Of a stretch of 64,000 bases of DNA, positions 55,022-64,000 are shown in pieces (within the stretch, counting starts at the first letter, position 1; the number at the start of each line of letters is the position of its first letter). A program made the position numbers and the translations under genes. The notes beneath the pieces were generated by a model. The model was not told where the DNA came from and searched no databases. It worked only from the letters and a program-made list of their open reading frames with translations. The stretch is from a bacterium (GTDB taxonomy: Bacteria > Fidelibacterota > Marinisomatia > Marinisomatales > TCS55), in the NCBI GenBank assembly GCA_004321715.1, contig SGYN01000006.1:1-64000 (forward strand). Direction: 5' to 3'.

Positions 55022-55483
55022 TTACGCATTATTTTTTAATGTTATATCCGATACTTCTACTAACCCGTTCATTGAGAACTCATCAATTATAGGATAAAAT
55101 ATTGAACGTTGCAAACTATAAGGTAATTTATCAGATATTTGATTTTGTATTAAATCTTTTCCTCCAATAGATGCTTCCGAATCACGTTTAAATATTTGCC
55201 TTTGTGCTACGATAACAACTTCTACTCTATCTTCTACAATAACTGCAATACGATAACTATATTTACGAATATCCTTTTCAACCGGTTGCGGCTTAGTCAA
55301 AAACAGATAACCTTCAGGAGCAGATAAATCAATTTTATATCCTAAATCAAGCAAGGAATCCTTTGCAACAACCAATGCTTCTTTTTGAGTGTATTCATAA
55401 TCAAAATAACGAATCATCCTTGGGCGTTCTGGACAAAAGGAAAATTGAAGAGCTAATACTACTGAAAGAAAGGTTCGTATCAT
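55022..55483 (-). CDS. Secreted protein of unknown function
   Basis: A 153-residue protein with a hydrophobic N-terminal segment (signal peptide-like, Cys 17). The mature part is alpha/beta with a basic mid-section (EDRVEVVIVAQRQIFKRD). No family is recognised. The 14-base gap to the gene upstream suggests co-transcription. Confidence 0.55.
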   Translation of the reverse strand: MIRTFLSVVLALQFSFCPERPRMIRYFDYEYTQKEALVVAKDSLLDLGYKIDLSAPEGYLFLTKPQPVEKDIRKYSYRIAVIVEDRVEVVIVAQRQIFKRDSEASIGGKDLIQNQISDKLPYSLQRSIFYPIIDEFSMNGLVEVSDITLKNNA

Positions 55484-55497
55484 TAATAGAAGAAATA

Positions 55498-56211
55498 TTA
55501 ATAAATATCAAAAATAGATGGAGGTGGTTCTTCTACAGTGACTTCTTCTGATATGATCATGTAATCTGGATTATAGTAAACCAATTTTAAAGTTGACATA
55601 TCATCACCAAAAATATTCAGATCGTCATTCCTTGGGACTTGAACAATGCTATTAAGTAACAAACTAATTTTTACAGGAGAAACATTCCATGATGAAAAGT
55701 GAAAAGCCCTTTCAAAGCCAACATTGATTTCATCATGCAGACCCATCGCTCCAGCTTCAATTCTATCAGTTGTTTCGGGCCATCCATAAACCTCTGAAAC
55801 ACTTTTCTCAATTTTTGCAAATAACTCTAAATGAGATTGGAAGTCATTTGGGTTAAGTGTATATCTTACTTCAACCTTCCAAAAACCACTATCTGAGAAA
55901 GCGTATTCAATAAACACTCTTTCATTTCCTAGATTTCCAGACATAACAACGGCTGCACTATCTTTCACAAACTGACCTTGATCCATATATGCTAGAGATG
56001 GCATTTGAGATCCTTTTGGCACTCCCCACATAAAACCCTTATATCCATAATCTAAATCCATTGGTGGGCCAAGAGTATCCACAACCACAGAAAGTGAGTC
56101 ATTAGAAAGTGATAATGAATCAGACAGATCCAAAAGATTTGCCTGCGAAGTATCTACATCCTGTGCAAATACAATAGAAATATATAATATAAAAAATATA
56201 ACACGATTCAT
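55498..56211 (-). CDS. Secreted protein of unknown function
   Basis: A 237-residue exported protein with a signal peptide (1-16), a Ser/Asp/Leu-rich linker, then a beta-rich domain beginning YKGFMWGVPKGSQMP, which looks like the repeated WG-type motif seen in some envelope proteins. The C-terminus is Pro/Glu-rich. Function unknown. Confidence 0.55.
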   Translation of the reverse strand: MNRVIFFILYISIVFAQDVDTSQANLLDLSDSLSLSNDSLSVVVDTLGPPMDLDYGYKGFMWGVPKGSQMPSLAYMDQGQFVKDSAAVVMSGNLGNERVFIEYAFSDSGFWKVEVRYTLNPNDFQSHLELFAKIEKSVSEVYGWPETTDRIEAGAMGLHDEINVGFERAFHFSSWNVSPVKISLLLNSIVQVPRNDDLNIFGDDMSTLKLVYYNPDYMIISEEVTVEEPPPSIFDIY

Positions 56212-56309
56212 ATGGAATCCGAGATAAAGCCTATTACAGAGTATGGTATTACACCCACAATATACCCTAAAATACGCACCAATCTAAGATGTAGGCAAGG
56301 CCAAATATA

Positions 56310-57266
56310 TTAATTCAATACAGTCCCAATTCGGTCAAATCGGGGAAATTTACTCTTAAAGTCTAGTGACATATAAACAAATAAAGCTTCACCTAAAAGA
56401 TATTTTCTAGGTACAAATCCCCAAAATCTTGAGTCGTAGCTATCATCACGATTATCGCCCATAGCCCAAAAATAATCCTGTTTAACAGTGTAGCTAGAAA
56501 TATTATTGATGGATTGATCATCAATAAACAACTCCCCGCTTGGTAAATTTTGCATCCAAGGATTAATTTTATCCCCAATTGGATAATAATCATCAAGAAA
56601 TGAGTGGTTCTTTTTTCTTCTAAGTAGATTCTCAGGATCAGTCATTGTAAAAAAGTATTCTTTTGAACCATTTACTATTTTTACTTCATGACCATCTAGA
56701 ACCATTAAATGTAATAATAATTGAGCATTGGTTGGATTAACCGTTATTAAATCTCCTTTTTTTGGAATCCGTATTGGTTTAAAATGATCTTTATTACCCT
56801 TATTGCCTAAAAATATCATCGGGTTTGACCAGTTTTCTGAGTTCATCCTACTTTGGAATTTGCCATTCTCTGGCTTAATATATTCTTGATCATTTATATA
56901 GATTCTTCTTGATCGAATCTCTAAAGTATCACCTGGTAAAGCGACACAACGTTTTACATATTTTTGATGTGTATCTCTTGGGTATTTAAAAATTATTATA
57001 TCACCCTGTTCCGCTTCACGAAATTTAGGAAATACAATATAGGGTATATCAAAACCTACATCGGTATAAGGAATTCCAACCCAATCTGGCGTACGCATTC
57101 CATATACAAATCTACTACCAATAAGAAAATCTCCAGTCATAATAGTGTTTTCCATACTACCAGTTGGTACAATATATGCTTCGACTAAAGTAGCCTTCAA
57201 TAAGAAGGCTATAATCACTAAAATTGAAAGAGATCGAAATTCTTTATATATTTTTGATTGTTTCAT
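56310..57266 (-). CDS. lepB: Signal peptidase I
   Basis: LepB removes signal peptides of exported proteins at the inner membrane. The 318-residue protein has a single N-terminal membrane helix, the catalytic Ser in VPTGSMENTIMTGD, the Lys in KYVKRCVALPGD and the GDNRDDSYDSRFWG box. It is longer than minimal LepB, with an insertion of about 100 residues between the Lys and GDNR boxes. Confidence 0.95.
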   Translation of the reverse strand: MKQSKIYKEFRSLSILVIIAFLLKATLVEAYIVPTGSMENTIMTGDFLIGSRFVYGMRTPDWVGIPYTDVGFDIPYIVFPKFREAEQGDIIIFKYPRDTHQKYVKRCVALPGDTLEIRSRRIYINDQEYIKPENGKFQSRMNSENWSNPMIFLGNKGNKDHFKPIRIPKKGDLITVNPTNAQLLLHLMVLDGHEVKIVNGSKEYFFTMTDPENLLRRKKNHSFLDDYYPIGDKINPWMQNLPSGELFIDDQSINNISSYTVKQDYFWAMGDNRDDSYDSRFWGFVPRKYLLGEALFVYMSLDFKSKFPRFDRIGTVLN

Positions 57267-57310
57267 CTATTTTGAATTTATACCAGATCCTAATTGGATA
57301 AAAAAGGTAT

Positions 57311-57871
57311 CTATAAAATACTCGATACTGGTTTAAATGTTTTTCGGTGTATTTCACATGGTTTATATCGTTGTAACAATTCTATATGTTCTTTAGTTCC
57401 ATAACCTTTATGTTTCTTAAATACATACAATGGATACTCCGTATCGTAATCGATCATGATAGTATCTCTAGTAACCTTTGCTATAATTGAAGCAGCTTTA
57501 ATAACATCTATTTTTTCATCACCTTTTATTATGCCACGATTTGGTATAATCTGAGTTTTTAATGGAAATCCATCAATTAATGCTTCATCTGGGAAAGGTT
57601 TTAATTTCCCCAAGGCCATTTTCATTGCCTTAAAGGTTGATTCAAGAATATTAATTTTATCTATTTCATAGTGCGATACTATACCTACCCCAATGGAAAT
57701 TGCTTGATTAGTTATTTTTGCAAATAATTTTTCTCTTTTTAATGGAGATACTTTCTTGGAATCATTTAAGCCAACAAGATCATATTCATCTGGTAAAATT
57801 ACAGCAGCAGCAACAACTGGACCAGCTAACGCCCCTCTACCTGCCTCATCTACTCCTGCAATTAATTTCAT
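57311..57871 (-). CDS. rnhB: Ribonuclease HII
   Basis: RNase HII cuts the RNA strand of RNA-DNA hybrids and removes single ribonucleotides. The 186 residues have the catalytic block AGVDEAGRGALAGPVVAA, LNDSKKVSPLKRE, and the later acidic residue in IMIDYDTEYP. It is at the normal length and lies upstream of lepB. Confidence 0.95.
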   Translation of the reverse strand: MKLIAGVDEAGRGALAGPVVAAAVILPDEYDLVGLNDSKKVSPLKREKLFAKITNQAISIGVGIVSHYEIDKINILESTFKAMKMALGKLKPFPDEALIDGFPLKTQIIPNRGIIKGDEKIDVIKAASIIAKVTRDTIMIDYDTEYPLYVFKKHKGYGTKEHIELLQRYKPCEIHRKTFKPVSSIL

Positions 57872-57978
57872 TGTAATATTAATTTACCTTTTTATTTAAT
57901 CTAATTGCCAGTTGAACATCGTTCACGTAAAATCCATCTTATATTATATTTAAACTTAATAGAATTGATTACACCAAG

Positions 57979-59340
57979 ATGAATAATATTTCTTCAACCT
58001 TAACAAACTGGACTGAAATTTTTAGCGGATGGATCGCTATGCCTTTAACCATAACTCTTATTGGTACAGGATTATTTGTAACGCTTTCATTGGGGTTTAT
58101 ACAAATAAAAAGATTGAAACACAGTTTTCAAGTTGTTTTAGGAAAATATGATAATCCAGAGGATGAAGGTGATGTTACGCATTTTCAAGCGCTATCTGCA
58201 GCTCTATCAGCAACTATTGGTATCGGTAATATTGCAGGAGTTGCCATAGCAATTCGCCTTGGTGGTCCAGGTGCTCTTTTCTGGATGTGGGTTACTGCAT
58301 TATTAGGTATGGCTTTAAAATACGCAGAATGCACCCTTTCTCATCGATACAGAGTTATCAATGAAGATGGTTCTGCTTCTGGTGGTCCTATGTATTACAT
58401 TGAAAAAGGGCTTGGGCCAAAATGGAAACCCCTCGCTGTCTTTTTTGCTACATGTGCTGTTATTTGTTCATTTTGTACAGGTAATATGAATCAAGCCAAT
58501 ACGATTGCACAAACATTTGCATCTTATAATGTTCCTATATGGTTTTCAGGTTTGTTTATCGCCCTTTTCGTTGGTCTAGTAATAATTGGTGGAATAAAAC
58601 GTATTGCAGCTGTAGCAAGTAAATTAGTTCCTACTATGGCTATTCTTTATGTTCTTGGTGCTCTAGTAATATTAATTAACCATGCAAATTATATTTTGCC
58701 CAGTTTTATAAGTATTTTTAAGGAAGCGTTTTCGCTTGAAGCTGGCTGGGGAGGACTTTTAACTGTAATTATGTGGGGAGTTCGAAGAGGTTTGTATTCT
58801 AATGAAGCAGGACAAGGATCAGCTCCAATTGCACATGCAGCAGCTAAAACAAAAGAATCAGCACGAGAAGGTGCGGTTGCATTAATGGGGCCATTTATTG
58901 ATACAATCATTGTATGTACAATGACAGGACTCGCAATTTTATCTACTAATGTTCTAAATACTACTGAATTTACAGGTGCGCTTTTGACTAGGGAAGCATT
59001 CCGAAGCGGATTTTCCTTTGCGCCAGATATAGGAAGTTTTATTGTAAATATAGCTGTCCTTCTTTTCGCATATACAACAATGGTAGCTTGGAGTTATTAT
59101 GGTGATCGATCAATTGAATATTTAGCTGGGCCTAAAGCTATCAAACCATATCGATGGGTATATGTCTTCTTCAATTTTTTGGGTGCAGTATTGCCTCTAA
59201 CATTTGTATGGAATTTTGGAGATATTGCTCTAAGCTTGATGACTATACCTAATTTAATTGGAGTAATATTATTAACTGGAACTCTTAAAAAGATTACAGC
59301 AGATTATTTTAATAGATCTCATATACCGTATAATTCATAA
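57979..59340 (+). CDS. AGCS-family sodium:alanine symporter
   Basis: A 453-residue inner-membrane transporter with about 11 helices. The family signature RRGLYSNEAGQGSAPIAHAAA and the conserved LSATIGIGNIAGVAIAIRLGGPGALFWMW stretch (cut across residues 70-100) are visible. AGCS proteins import alanine or glycine with sodium. It reads rightward from an A/T-rich 107-base gap next to rnhB. Confidence 0.94.
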   Translation: MNNISSTLTNWTEIFSGWIAMPLTITLIGTGLFVTLSLGFIQIKRLKHSFQVVLGKYDNPEDEGDVTHFQALSAALSATIGIGNIAGVAIAIRLGGPGALFWMWVTALLGMALKYAECTLSHRYRVINEDGSASGGPMYYIEKGLGPKWKPLAVFFATCAVICSFCTGNMNQANTIAQTFASYNVPIWFSGLFIALFVGLVIIGGIKRIAAVASKLVPTMAILYVLGALVILINHANYILPSFISIFKEAFSLEAGWGGLLTVIMWGVRRGLYSNEAGQGSAPIAHAAAKTKESAREGAVALMGPFIDTIIVCTMTGLAILSTNVLNTTEFTGALLTREAFRSGFSFAPDIGSFIVNIAVLLFAYTTMVAWSYYGDRSIEYLAGPKAIKPYRWVYVFFNFLGAVLPLTFVWNFGDIALSLMTIPNLIGVILLTGTLKKITADYFNRSHIPYNS

Positions 59341-59378
59341 ATACACCCTAATTTAAATTATAAGTAGAAATTAATATT

Positions 59379-60173
59379 TTGGAAGAAACTAGGTTAATGT
59401 TATCTGTGGCAAAATCTGCAGCTAGAGATGCGTCAGAACTAATATTACATGCCAATGAAATTGATCGAGAAGCAACAAATAAATCCACTATAACAGACCT
59501 TGTTACCCAAACAGATAAGAATGCTGAAAAAGTAATCAAAGATGATATATTAGCAAAATTTCCAGATCATACTATTCTTGCAGAAGAATCTGGTAAAACA
59601 TCATCAAATTCAGATTATTTATGGGTTATTGATCCATTAGATGGTACTACAAATTTTGTTCACGGACTTTCTCCATATTGTGTTTCAATTGCATTATTTA
59701 AAAATGATAAGCCATTATTATCCGTAATATCAGAATTACCTAGTGAAAATTTGTTCTGGGCAGTTAAAGGAAATGGTGCATTCTGTAATGGAGAAAATAT
59801 CTCAGTTTCTTCAAGAAAACTAATGAGTGACTCATTATTAATTACAGGATTTCCCTACGAACATGATTCCAAATGGGAAACAAATATGAAATTATTTAAA
59901 AATCTTACAAAAATAAGTCATGGGGTTAGGAGGCTTGGTTCAGCAGCAGCTGATTTATGTTATGTAGCCTGTGGTAAAGCTGATGCCTTTTGGGAAATCG
60001 GTCTTCATCCTTGGGATAGTGCTGCTGGTATATTACTAGTTGAAGAAGCTGGAGGTAAAATCACTAGAATGGATGGGAAACCATACGATATTTTTGAAGA
60101 ACAAATATTAGCATCTAATAGTTTAATCCATGATGAAATGCTTGAAAATTTCAGATCTGAAATTTTATCTTAA
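59379..60173 (+). CDS. Inositol monophosphatase family protein
   Basis: A 264-residue Mg-dependent phosphatase (IMPase/SuhB family). Metal-site motifs are AEESGK, WVIDPLDGTTNFVHGL and HPWDSAAGILLVEEAGG. In bacteria these act on inositol-1-phosphate or other sugar phosphates. I keep the TTG at 59379; ATG 59397 is an alternative, since neither has a strong ribosome site. Confidence 0.9.
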   Translation: MEETRLMLSVAKSAARDASELILHANEIDREATNKSTITDLVTQTDKNAEKVIKDDILAKFPDHTILAEESGKTSSNSDYLWVIDPLDGTTNFVHGLSPYCVSIALFKNDKPLLSVISELPSENLFWAVKGNGAFCNGENISVSSRKLMSDSLLITGFPYEHDSKWETNMKLFKNLTKISHGVRRLGSAAADLCYVACGKADAFWEIGLHPWDSAAGILLVEEAGGKITRMDGKPYDIFEEQILASNSLIHDEMLENFRSEILS

Positions 60174-60211
60174 AAAATAATTATTGTTAATTACTTTTGA
60201 CGAGAAAAAAT

Positions 60212-61249
60212 ATGAAAATTACTATATTAACTTTTTTAATTATTTCTATGTTTACTATTTTGTTTTCTAAAAATTATTCAAATGAATATTTTGATAAAAG
60301 TAAGGAACACCATACACCTCATGGTTTTACAAACCCTTTTCTTTCAGATGGGCTACAAAATAAAAATTTTTATGATTTGATTAAAATGATGCGTGAAAAA
60401 AGACCTGATAAACCTAAGAAAATTAAGGTTGAAGAAATTTCATCAAGTGAAATCGAAGACTTGATTAAAAAGGGAGAAAATTTTTATTTATGGATAGGAC
60501 ATTCAACTGCTTTTCTACACATAAATGGTAAAAATATTCTTACAGATCCAATTTTTTCCGACAGATGCTCACCTTCGCAGTTATTCGGTCCAAAGCGCTA
60601 TTCTGAACCTTCTATTTCTATAAATTCATTACCTAAAATTGATCTTATAGTAATTAGCCATAATCACTATGATCATCTTGATTATCATACAGTGAAGTTG
60701 ATTGGTGATTCAACTTTTTGGTTTGTGCCTTTAGGATTAAAAAAGTGGTTTAATGATAACGGTGTTAAGAATGTAATCGAAATGGACTGGTTTGAATCAT
60801 ATGACTATGGTGGTATAAAAGTAGATTGCCTGCCTTCGCAACACTGGTCAAAACGAACTGCGTTTAAAAGTTTTGACACTCTTTGGGCATCTTGGTCAAT
60901 TAAAGTGGAGGATTTTAAGTTTTGGTTTGCTGGAGATACTGGATACAACGATGAACAATTTAAATCAATTGGTAGAGACTATGGGCCATTTGATTTTGCG
61001 GCAATACCTATAGGTGCTTATGAGCCAAGGTGGTTTATGAAGGATTTTCATATTAATCCTGATGAAGCAGTTCAAATCCATTTAGATGTTTTATCAAAAA
61101 AGAGTGTAGGAATTCATTATGGAACTTTTATTCTTACTACTGAACCAATTGATGACCCTATAAAAAAATTGGATATTGCTAGGCAAAAATATGGGCTTGA
61201 TATAAATGATTTTTCAGATTCAAAATTAGGGAAAATTATTAAATTATAA
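60212..61249 (+). CDS. MBL-fold metallo-hydrolase, NAPE-PLD/UlaG-like
   Basis: A 345-residue protein with an N-terminal signal or anchor segment (1-18). The MBL metal motif is SHNHYDHLDYH (HxHxDH), followed by SQHW, FAGDTGYN and HYGT. The GHSTAFL before it, and the length, resemble the NAPE-PLD/UlaG group. I chose the ATG at 60212 over the upstream TTG at 60197. Substrate unknown. Confidence 0.85.
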   Translation: MKITILTFLIISMFTILFSKNYSNEYFDKSKEHHTPHGFTNPFLSDGLQNKNFYDLIKMMREKRPDKPKKIKVEEISSSEIEDLIKKGENFYLWIGHSTAFLHINGKNILTDPIFSDRCSPSQLFGPKRYSEPSISINSLPKIDLIVISHNHYDHLDYHTVKLIGDSTFWFVPLGLKKWFNDNGVKNVIEMDWFESYDYGGIKVDCLPSQHWSKRTAFKSFDTLWASWSIKVEDFKFWFAGDTGYNDEQFKSIGRDYGPFDFAAIPIGAYEPRWFMKDFHINPDEAVQIHLDVLSKKSVGIHYGTFILTTEPIDDPIKKLDIARQKYGLDINDFSDSKLGKIIKL

Positions 61250-61341
61250 ATATTTACATTGGTACTGAATTTAGTATTTCTATTGAATTATAAAATTTTA
61301 AAAGTTGGTTATGAAAAAAATAATTATTTATATATCAATAA

Positions 61342-62622
61342 TTACCAACCAACTGCTCTATAATAAGGAGTAGTTAGTTTAAATTCCCCAAACCCATTTT
61401 CATCATAAAAAGTGAAATTTCTGTTTATTGAGTAATAATACCAGGTTTCATAAGTATTACGCTGATTCTGTCCAAATGTGCGCTGCATATCATCCGGGGG
61501 TCCAAATAATATATATATCATACCCATATCGGTTTTCCACCCCGGTAGAAAACTAGCAAACTTCTCATTTGAATACTTTACTCTATAGTAGTATTGATCC
61601 ATTAATTCATTGGCTATTGTTCCAGGTGTGGGGTCACGATCATCCCAAAATTGGTAGAACAATTTTTCGCGTTCTTTGCGCTTAGATTTTTTTATAAGCT
61701 TATATTCTTCATCCGTTACAATATATCTCATTTGATCAAGCGCTTCATCAACATTATTTATAAAAAACGATAAACCTGGCTTTCTCATACGCAAGCTGAT
61801 CTCTTTCGTATCAGATACCTTATTTTGTTTCAGTGTGACGGATACTTGCATAGTTAAATTTTCTTCTGGTTTCTTATCAATGATTATGCGTTCTGAAAAA
61901 ATATTATTATCCGAGATAAGTTCAATATTTTTATTCCAAAAAATTTCATCATCAGAATTCTTAGCGGTAAGAGAAACAGTAAACTCTCCAGGTTTAATCT
62001 TTCCAGAAATAAATAAGGGAAATTCTTTTATTTTATGATTGATATCTCTAGTTGTTACTGGAATCTCATCCTCTTCAAATCCCCAATTTCCTGGATATTC
62101 ACCAATTATAAATGGTGGGTAAATACAAACCTCCTTTAATAATCCCTGTAAATTAATTGTCTTTTTTACTATTCCCTTTGTTCGAGTATCTTGATCAATT
62201 AATTCTCCTACAACTGTATATTCTTGATCTTTAACAAAAAAATCAGCCATCACTACCTCTCGAAAAGATCTGTCTACTGTACTTAAATAATTATCTACTT
62301 TAACTTCAGATTGAAAGGTCTTTCTATCTAATTGATTCCCGTCTTTATCACGAATAGTAATACTAGTCTCATATCCAGCAATAAATGTCTCATTATTTTT
62401 TAAAAACTGCAATGACTGGTATGGAATCATCCCATATACTTTAAGTTTAATTCCTTCATTTTCAGTTACAATTGGATATGCATTTATTTTTAATTGATCA
62501 ATATTCCTTTTTTCTTGATCTTTTCTTCTACTCCGATTTTGTGCATCAAGTTCACAATAGATAAAACATAAAATTATTAATACAATTTGAAATAAATTTT
62601 TCACTATAGATCCTTTTTCCAT
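61342..62622 (-). CDS. GWxTD-domain protein
   Basis: A 426-residue secreted protein. The C-terminal third has the GWxTD region: FYQFWDDRDPTPGTIANE, then GWKTDMGMIYILFGPPDD and YETWYYYSINRNFTFYD. It carries an N-terminal signal peptide and a beta-rich middle. This family is found in FCB bacteria, function unknown. It overlaps the upstream propeller gene by 19 bases. Confidence 0.82.
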   Translation of the reverse strand: MEKGSIVKNLFQIVLIILCFIYCELDAQNRSRRKDQEKRNIDQLKINAYPIVTENEGIKLKVYGMIPYQSLQFLKNNETFIAGYETSITIRDKDGNQLDRKTFQSEVKVDNYLSTVDRSFREVVMADFFVKDQEYTVVGELIDQDTRTKGIVKKTINLQGLLKEVCIYPPFIIGEYPGNWGFEEDEIPVTTRDINHKIKEFPLFISGKIKPGEFTVSLTAKNSDDEIFWNKNIELISDNNIFSERIIIDKKPEENLTMQVSVTLKQNKVSDTKEISLRMRKPGLSFFINNVDEALDQMRYIVTDEEYKLIKKSKRKEREKLFYQFWDDRDPTPGTIANELMDQYYYRVKYSNEKFASFLPGWKTDMGMIYILFGPPDDMQRTFGQNQRNTYETWYYYSINRNFTFYDENGFGEFKLTTPYYRAVGW

Positions 62623-64000
62623 TTGAATTGAATTAACCCATTATTCGTTGCAAGCCATACATCGTTATTCTCAACATATATATCATTAATTGAACCAATG
62701 AATTGATAATCATACTTTTTATAGAATTCCTCATTCATTCTTAATCTTATCAAACTATTATCCATAACAATAAACAATTGGTCTTTATACACATATATTA
62801 TTTTTACAAATTTATTATTATATATCGTTGACTCAGTAATTAGTTCCCATGTTGAATTTACATTATTGTATGCAATGATACCTTGATTTGTAGCTACATA
62901 TAATTTTAATCCATCAAAAAAAACATCATAAAATTTTGTAATTACATCTATACGATCTTTAATAGCATCAACATTTCCAATATAGTTAAATGGTACAATT
63001 ACATCAGAATTAGTATTATAACACAAAAGTTTGTATTGTGTAGAAATCCATAGATAATTGTTCATTAGAGATAGACCATTAATATATGAATTACTAAAAT
63101 TATTACTCAGTCTTGTGCTCTCCGAACGTTTCGTTTTTATATTAATTTTTTCCATTTCATAGTTGGATGCAGCCCATACAAAATTTGTATCTGGCTCAAG
63201 AAAACGTACTTGTCCAAAAGGCACTCCTCTAGTCGCATCTAACGTTCTCCAAAAATCTCTTTTTGAATCATATACTATAATTGAATTATCACTACCAAAC
63301 CAATATTCATTATTTACTGTACAGTTTTCATATATATCTAAATTATTAACATTAATTATTGATTCTGCTTCATACCATTCGAAATATGCATTATCAGGAT
63401 CAACGAAAGACAAAGAGCCCTCATCTCTAGAATGATTTCTCCCTCCAACCCATGAAGGAAATGAATGGGTGAATGTTTGAACATCCGAATTAGAAAGACC
63501 ATATTTTATAGGGTAAAAAGATTTCATATATGGATCTCCCTGAAAAATGATCCCGGCATCTGTTCCAACCCATATTGTATTATTATTACCACTAAAAATT
63601 GTAGTTATTGATACGCTCTTCCCCTTCGGGCTTATAAATGTATTAAGATTTAATAACCATCCATCCATAACTGTATAATCCATTAATATATCATCTACAA
63701 CACTACTATATTTTACAAGACCACTTGACCATTTAATTTCCATTTCATCTGGAAAAGAAAATGTACCCAAGAACACACCAGAGGTACGATCAAGTTTAAG
63801 ATATGATGATCCTGCTAATATCCATAAATAGTTATTGCTGGAACCTATCTGTTCAATTCTTACGCCGGAAAGTAAATTGTAATTTTCTAAACTTCTTGAA
63901 ATCCAATTACCTTCCCCATTATAGCTGTAATCAATAGATTTATCCGTCGCTACCCATAAAATACCGGTCCTTTTATCAAAATGGATGGCATTGACTTGAT
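62604..64000 (-). CDS. Partial beta-propeller protein
   Basis: This reading frame stays open to the right edge of the window, so the start is missing; at least 465 residues are seen. It has repeated blades of the kind GILWVATDK, IWVGTDAGIIF, LWISTQYKLL and VWLATNNGLI, as in two-component-regulator-type propellers. No catalytic motif is visible. It is probably an exported sensor or binding protein. It is linked to the GWxTD gene by an overlap. Confidence 0.75.
   Translation of the reverse strand, partial: QVNAIHFDKRTGILWVATDKSIDYSYNGEGNWISRSLENYNLLSGVRIEQIGSSNNYLWILAGSSYLKLDRTSGVFLGTFSFPDEMEIKWSSGLVKYSSVVDDILMDYTVMDGWLLNLNTFISPKGKSVSITTIFSGNNNTIWVGTDAGIIFQGDPYMKSFYPIKYGLSNSDVQTFTHSFPSWVGGRNHSRDEGSLSFVDPDNAYFEWYEAESIINVNNLDIYENCTVNNEYWFGSDNSIIVYDSKRDFWRTLDATRGVPFGQVRFLEPDTNFVWAASNYEMEKINIKTKRSESTRLSNNFSNSYINGLSLMNNYLWISTQYKLLCYNTNSDVIVPFNYIGNVDAIKDRIDVITKFYDVFFDGLKLYVATNQGIIAYNNVNSTWELITESTIYNNKFVKIIYVYKDQLFIVMDNSLIRLRMNEEFYKKYDYQFIGSINDIYVENNDVWLATNNGLIQFKWKKDL

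Overview
The window is an A/T-rich, gene-dense stretch of a Gram-negative bacterial chromosome. It encodes many lipoproteins and secreted proteins, and three proteins end in a type IX secretion-like C-terminal sorting domain (NYPNPFNP ... KKMIFLK). It also has a GWxTD protein, TPR lipoproteins and a low-GC housekeeping core. Together these suggest the FCB group, most likely Marinimicrobia (SAR406 / Neomarinimicrobiota). That assignment is an inference from gene content, not from a marker-gene tree. Most genes lie on the minus strand.

Layout. 1-9.0 kb: the tail of an unknown envelope gene, then a translation operon read leftward: thrS, infC, rpmI, rplT, pheS, pheT, zapA, folD and a hydrolase lipoprotein. 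9.1-15.2 kb: tRNA-Val, and an operon of lysine catabolism (ALDH7-type dehydrogenase, lysine 6-aminotransferase) fused to rsmI, tmk and a C-terminal processing protease. 15.3-22.7 kb: a tightly packed operon with cdsA first, then a MutL/GlmL-type ASKHA ATPase, a sandwich-barrel/KOW-like protein, a small protein and four membrane proteins of unknown function. 22.8-31 kb: envelope genes (RlpA, TPR lipoprotein, PEGA) and many small proteins, tRNA-Pro and a MerR regulator. 31.2-41.5 kb: an aminotransferase and the classical rimP-nusA-infB-rbfA-truB-ribF-rpsO-pnp cluster. 41.6-45.3 kb: TPR protein, tRNA-Arg, gpsA, acyl-CoA synthetase. 45.4-52.8 kb: exported proteins with sorting domains, an HMA protein and an interrupted gene that is best read as a selenoprotein. 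52.9-57.9 kb: cold-shock gene, tRNA-Leu, a possible small RNA, coiled-coil proteins, lepB and rnhB. 58-64 kb: alanine symporter, IMPase, metallo-hydrolase, GWxTD protein and a partial beta-propeller.

The two most interesting items are these. (1) At 48191-49438 a lipoprotein with a thioredoxin-like N-terminus has a single in-frame TGA, directly after a Cys-Thr. The frame is open on both sides, and a 17-nt hairpin with a G-initial apical loop begins 12 nt after the TGA, which is the geometry of a bacterial SECIS element. I read it as a previously unrecognised selenoprotein. (2) The seven-gene unit at 15313-21912 has a GlmL-like ATPase but no cobalamin mutase anywhere in the window, so it looks like an uncharacterised ATPase-linked membrane system. 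Other points are an AUC start codon for infC inside thrS, a 15-bp palindrome shared by three upstream regions including that of a MerR gene, and an eightfold 27-bp repeat in nusA.
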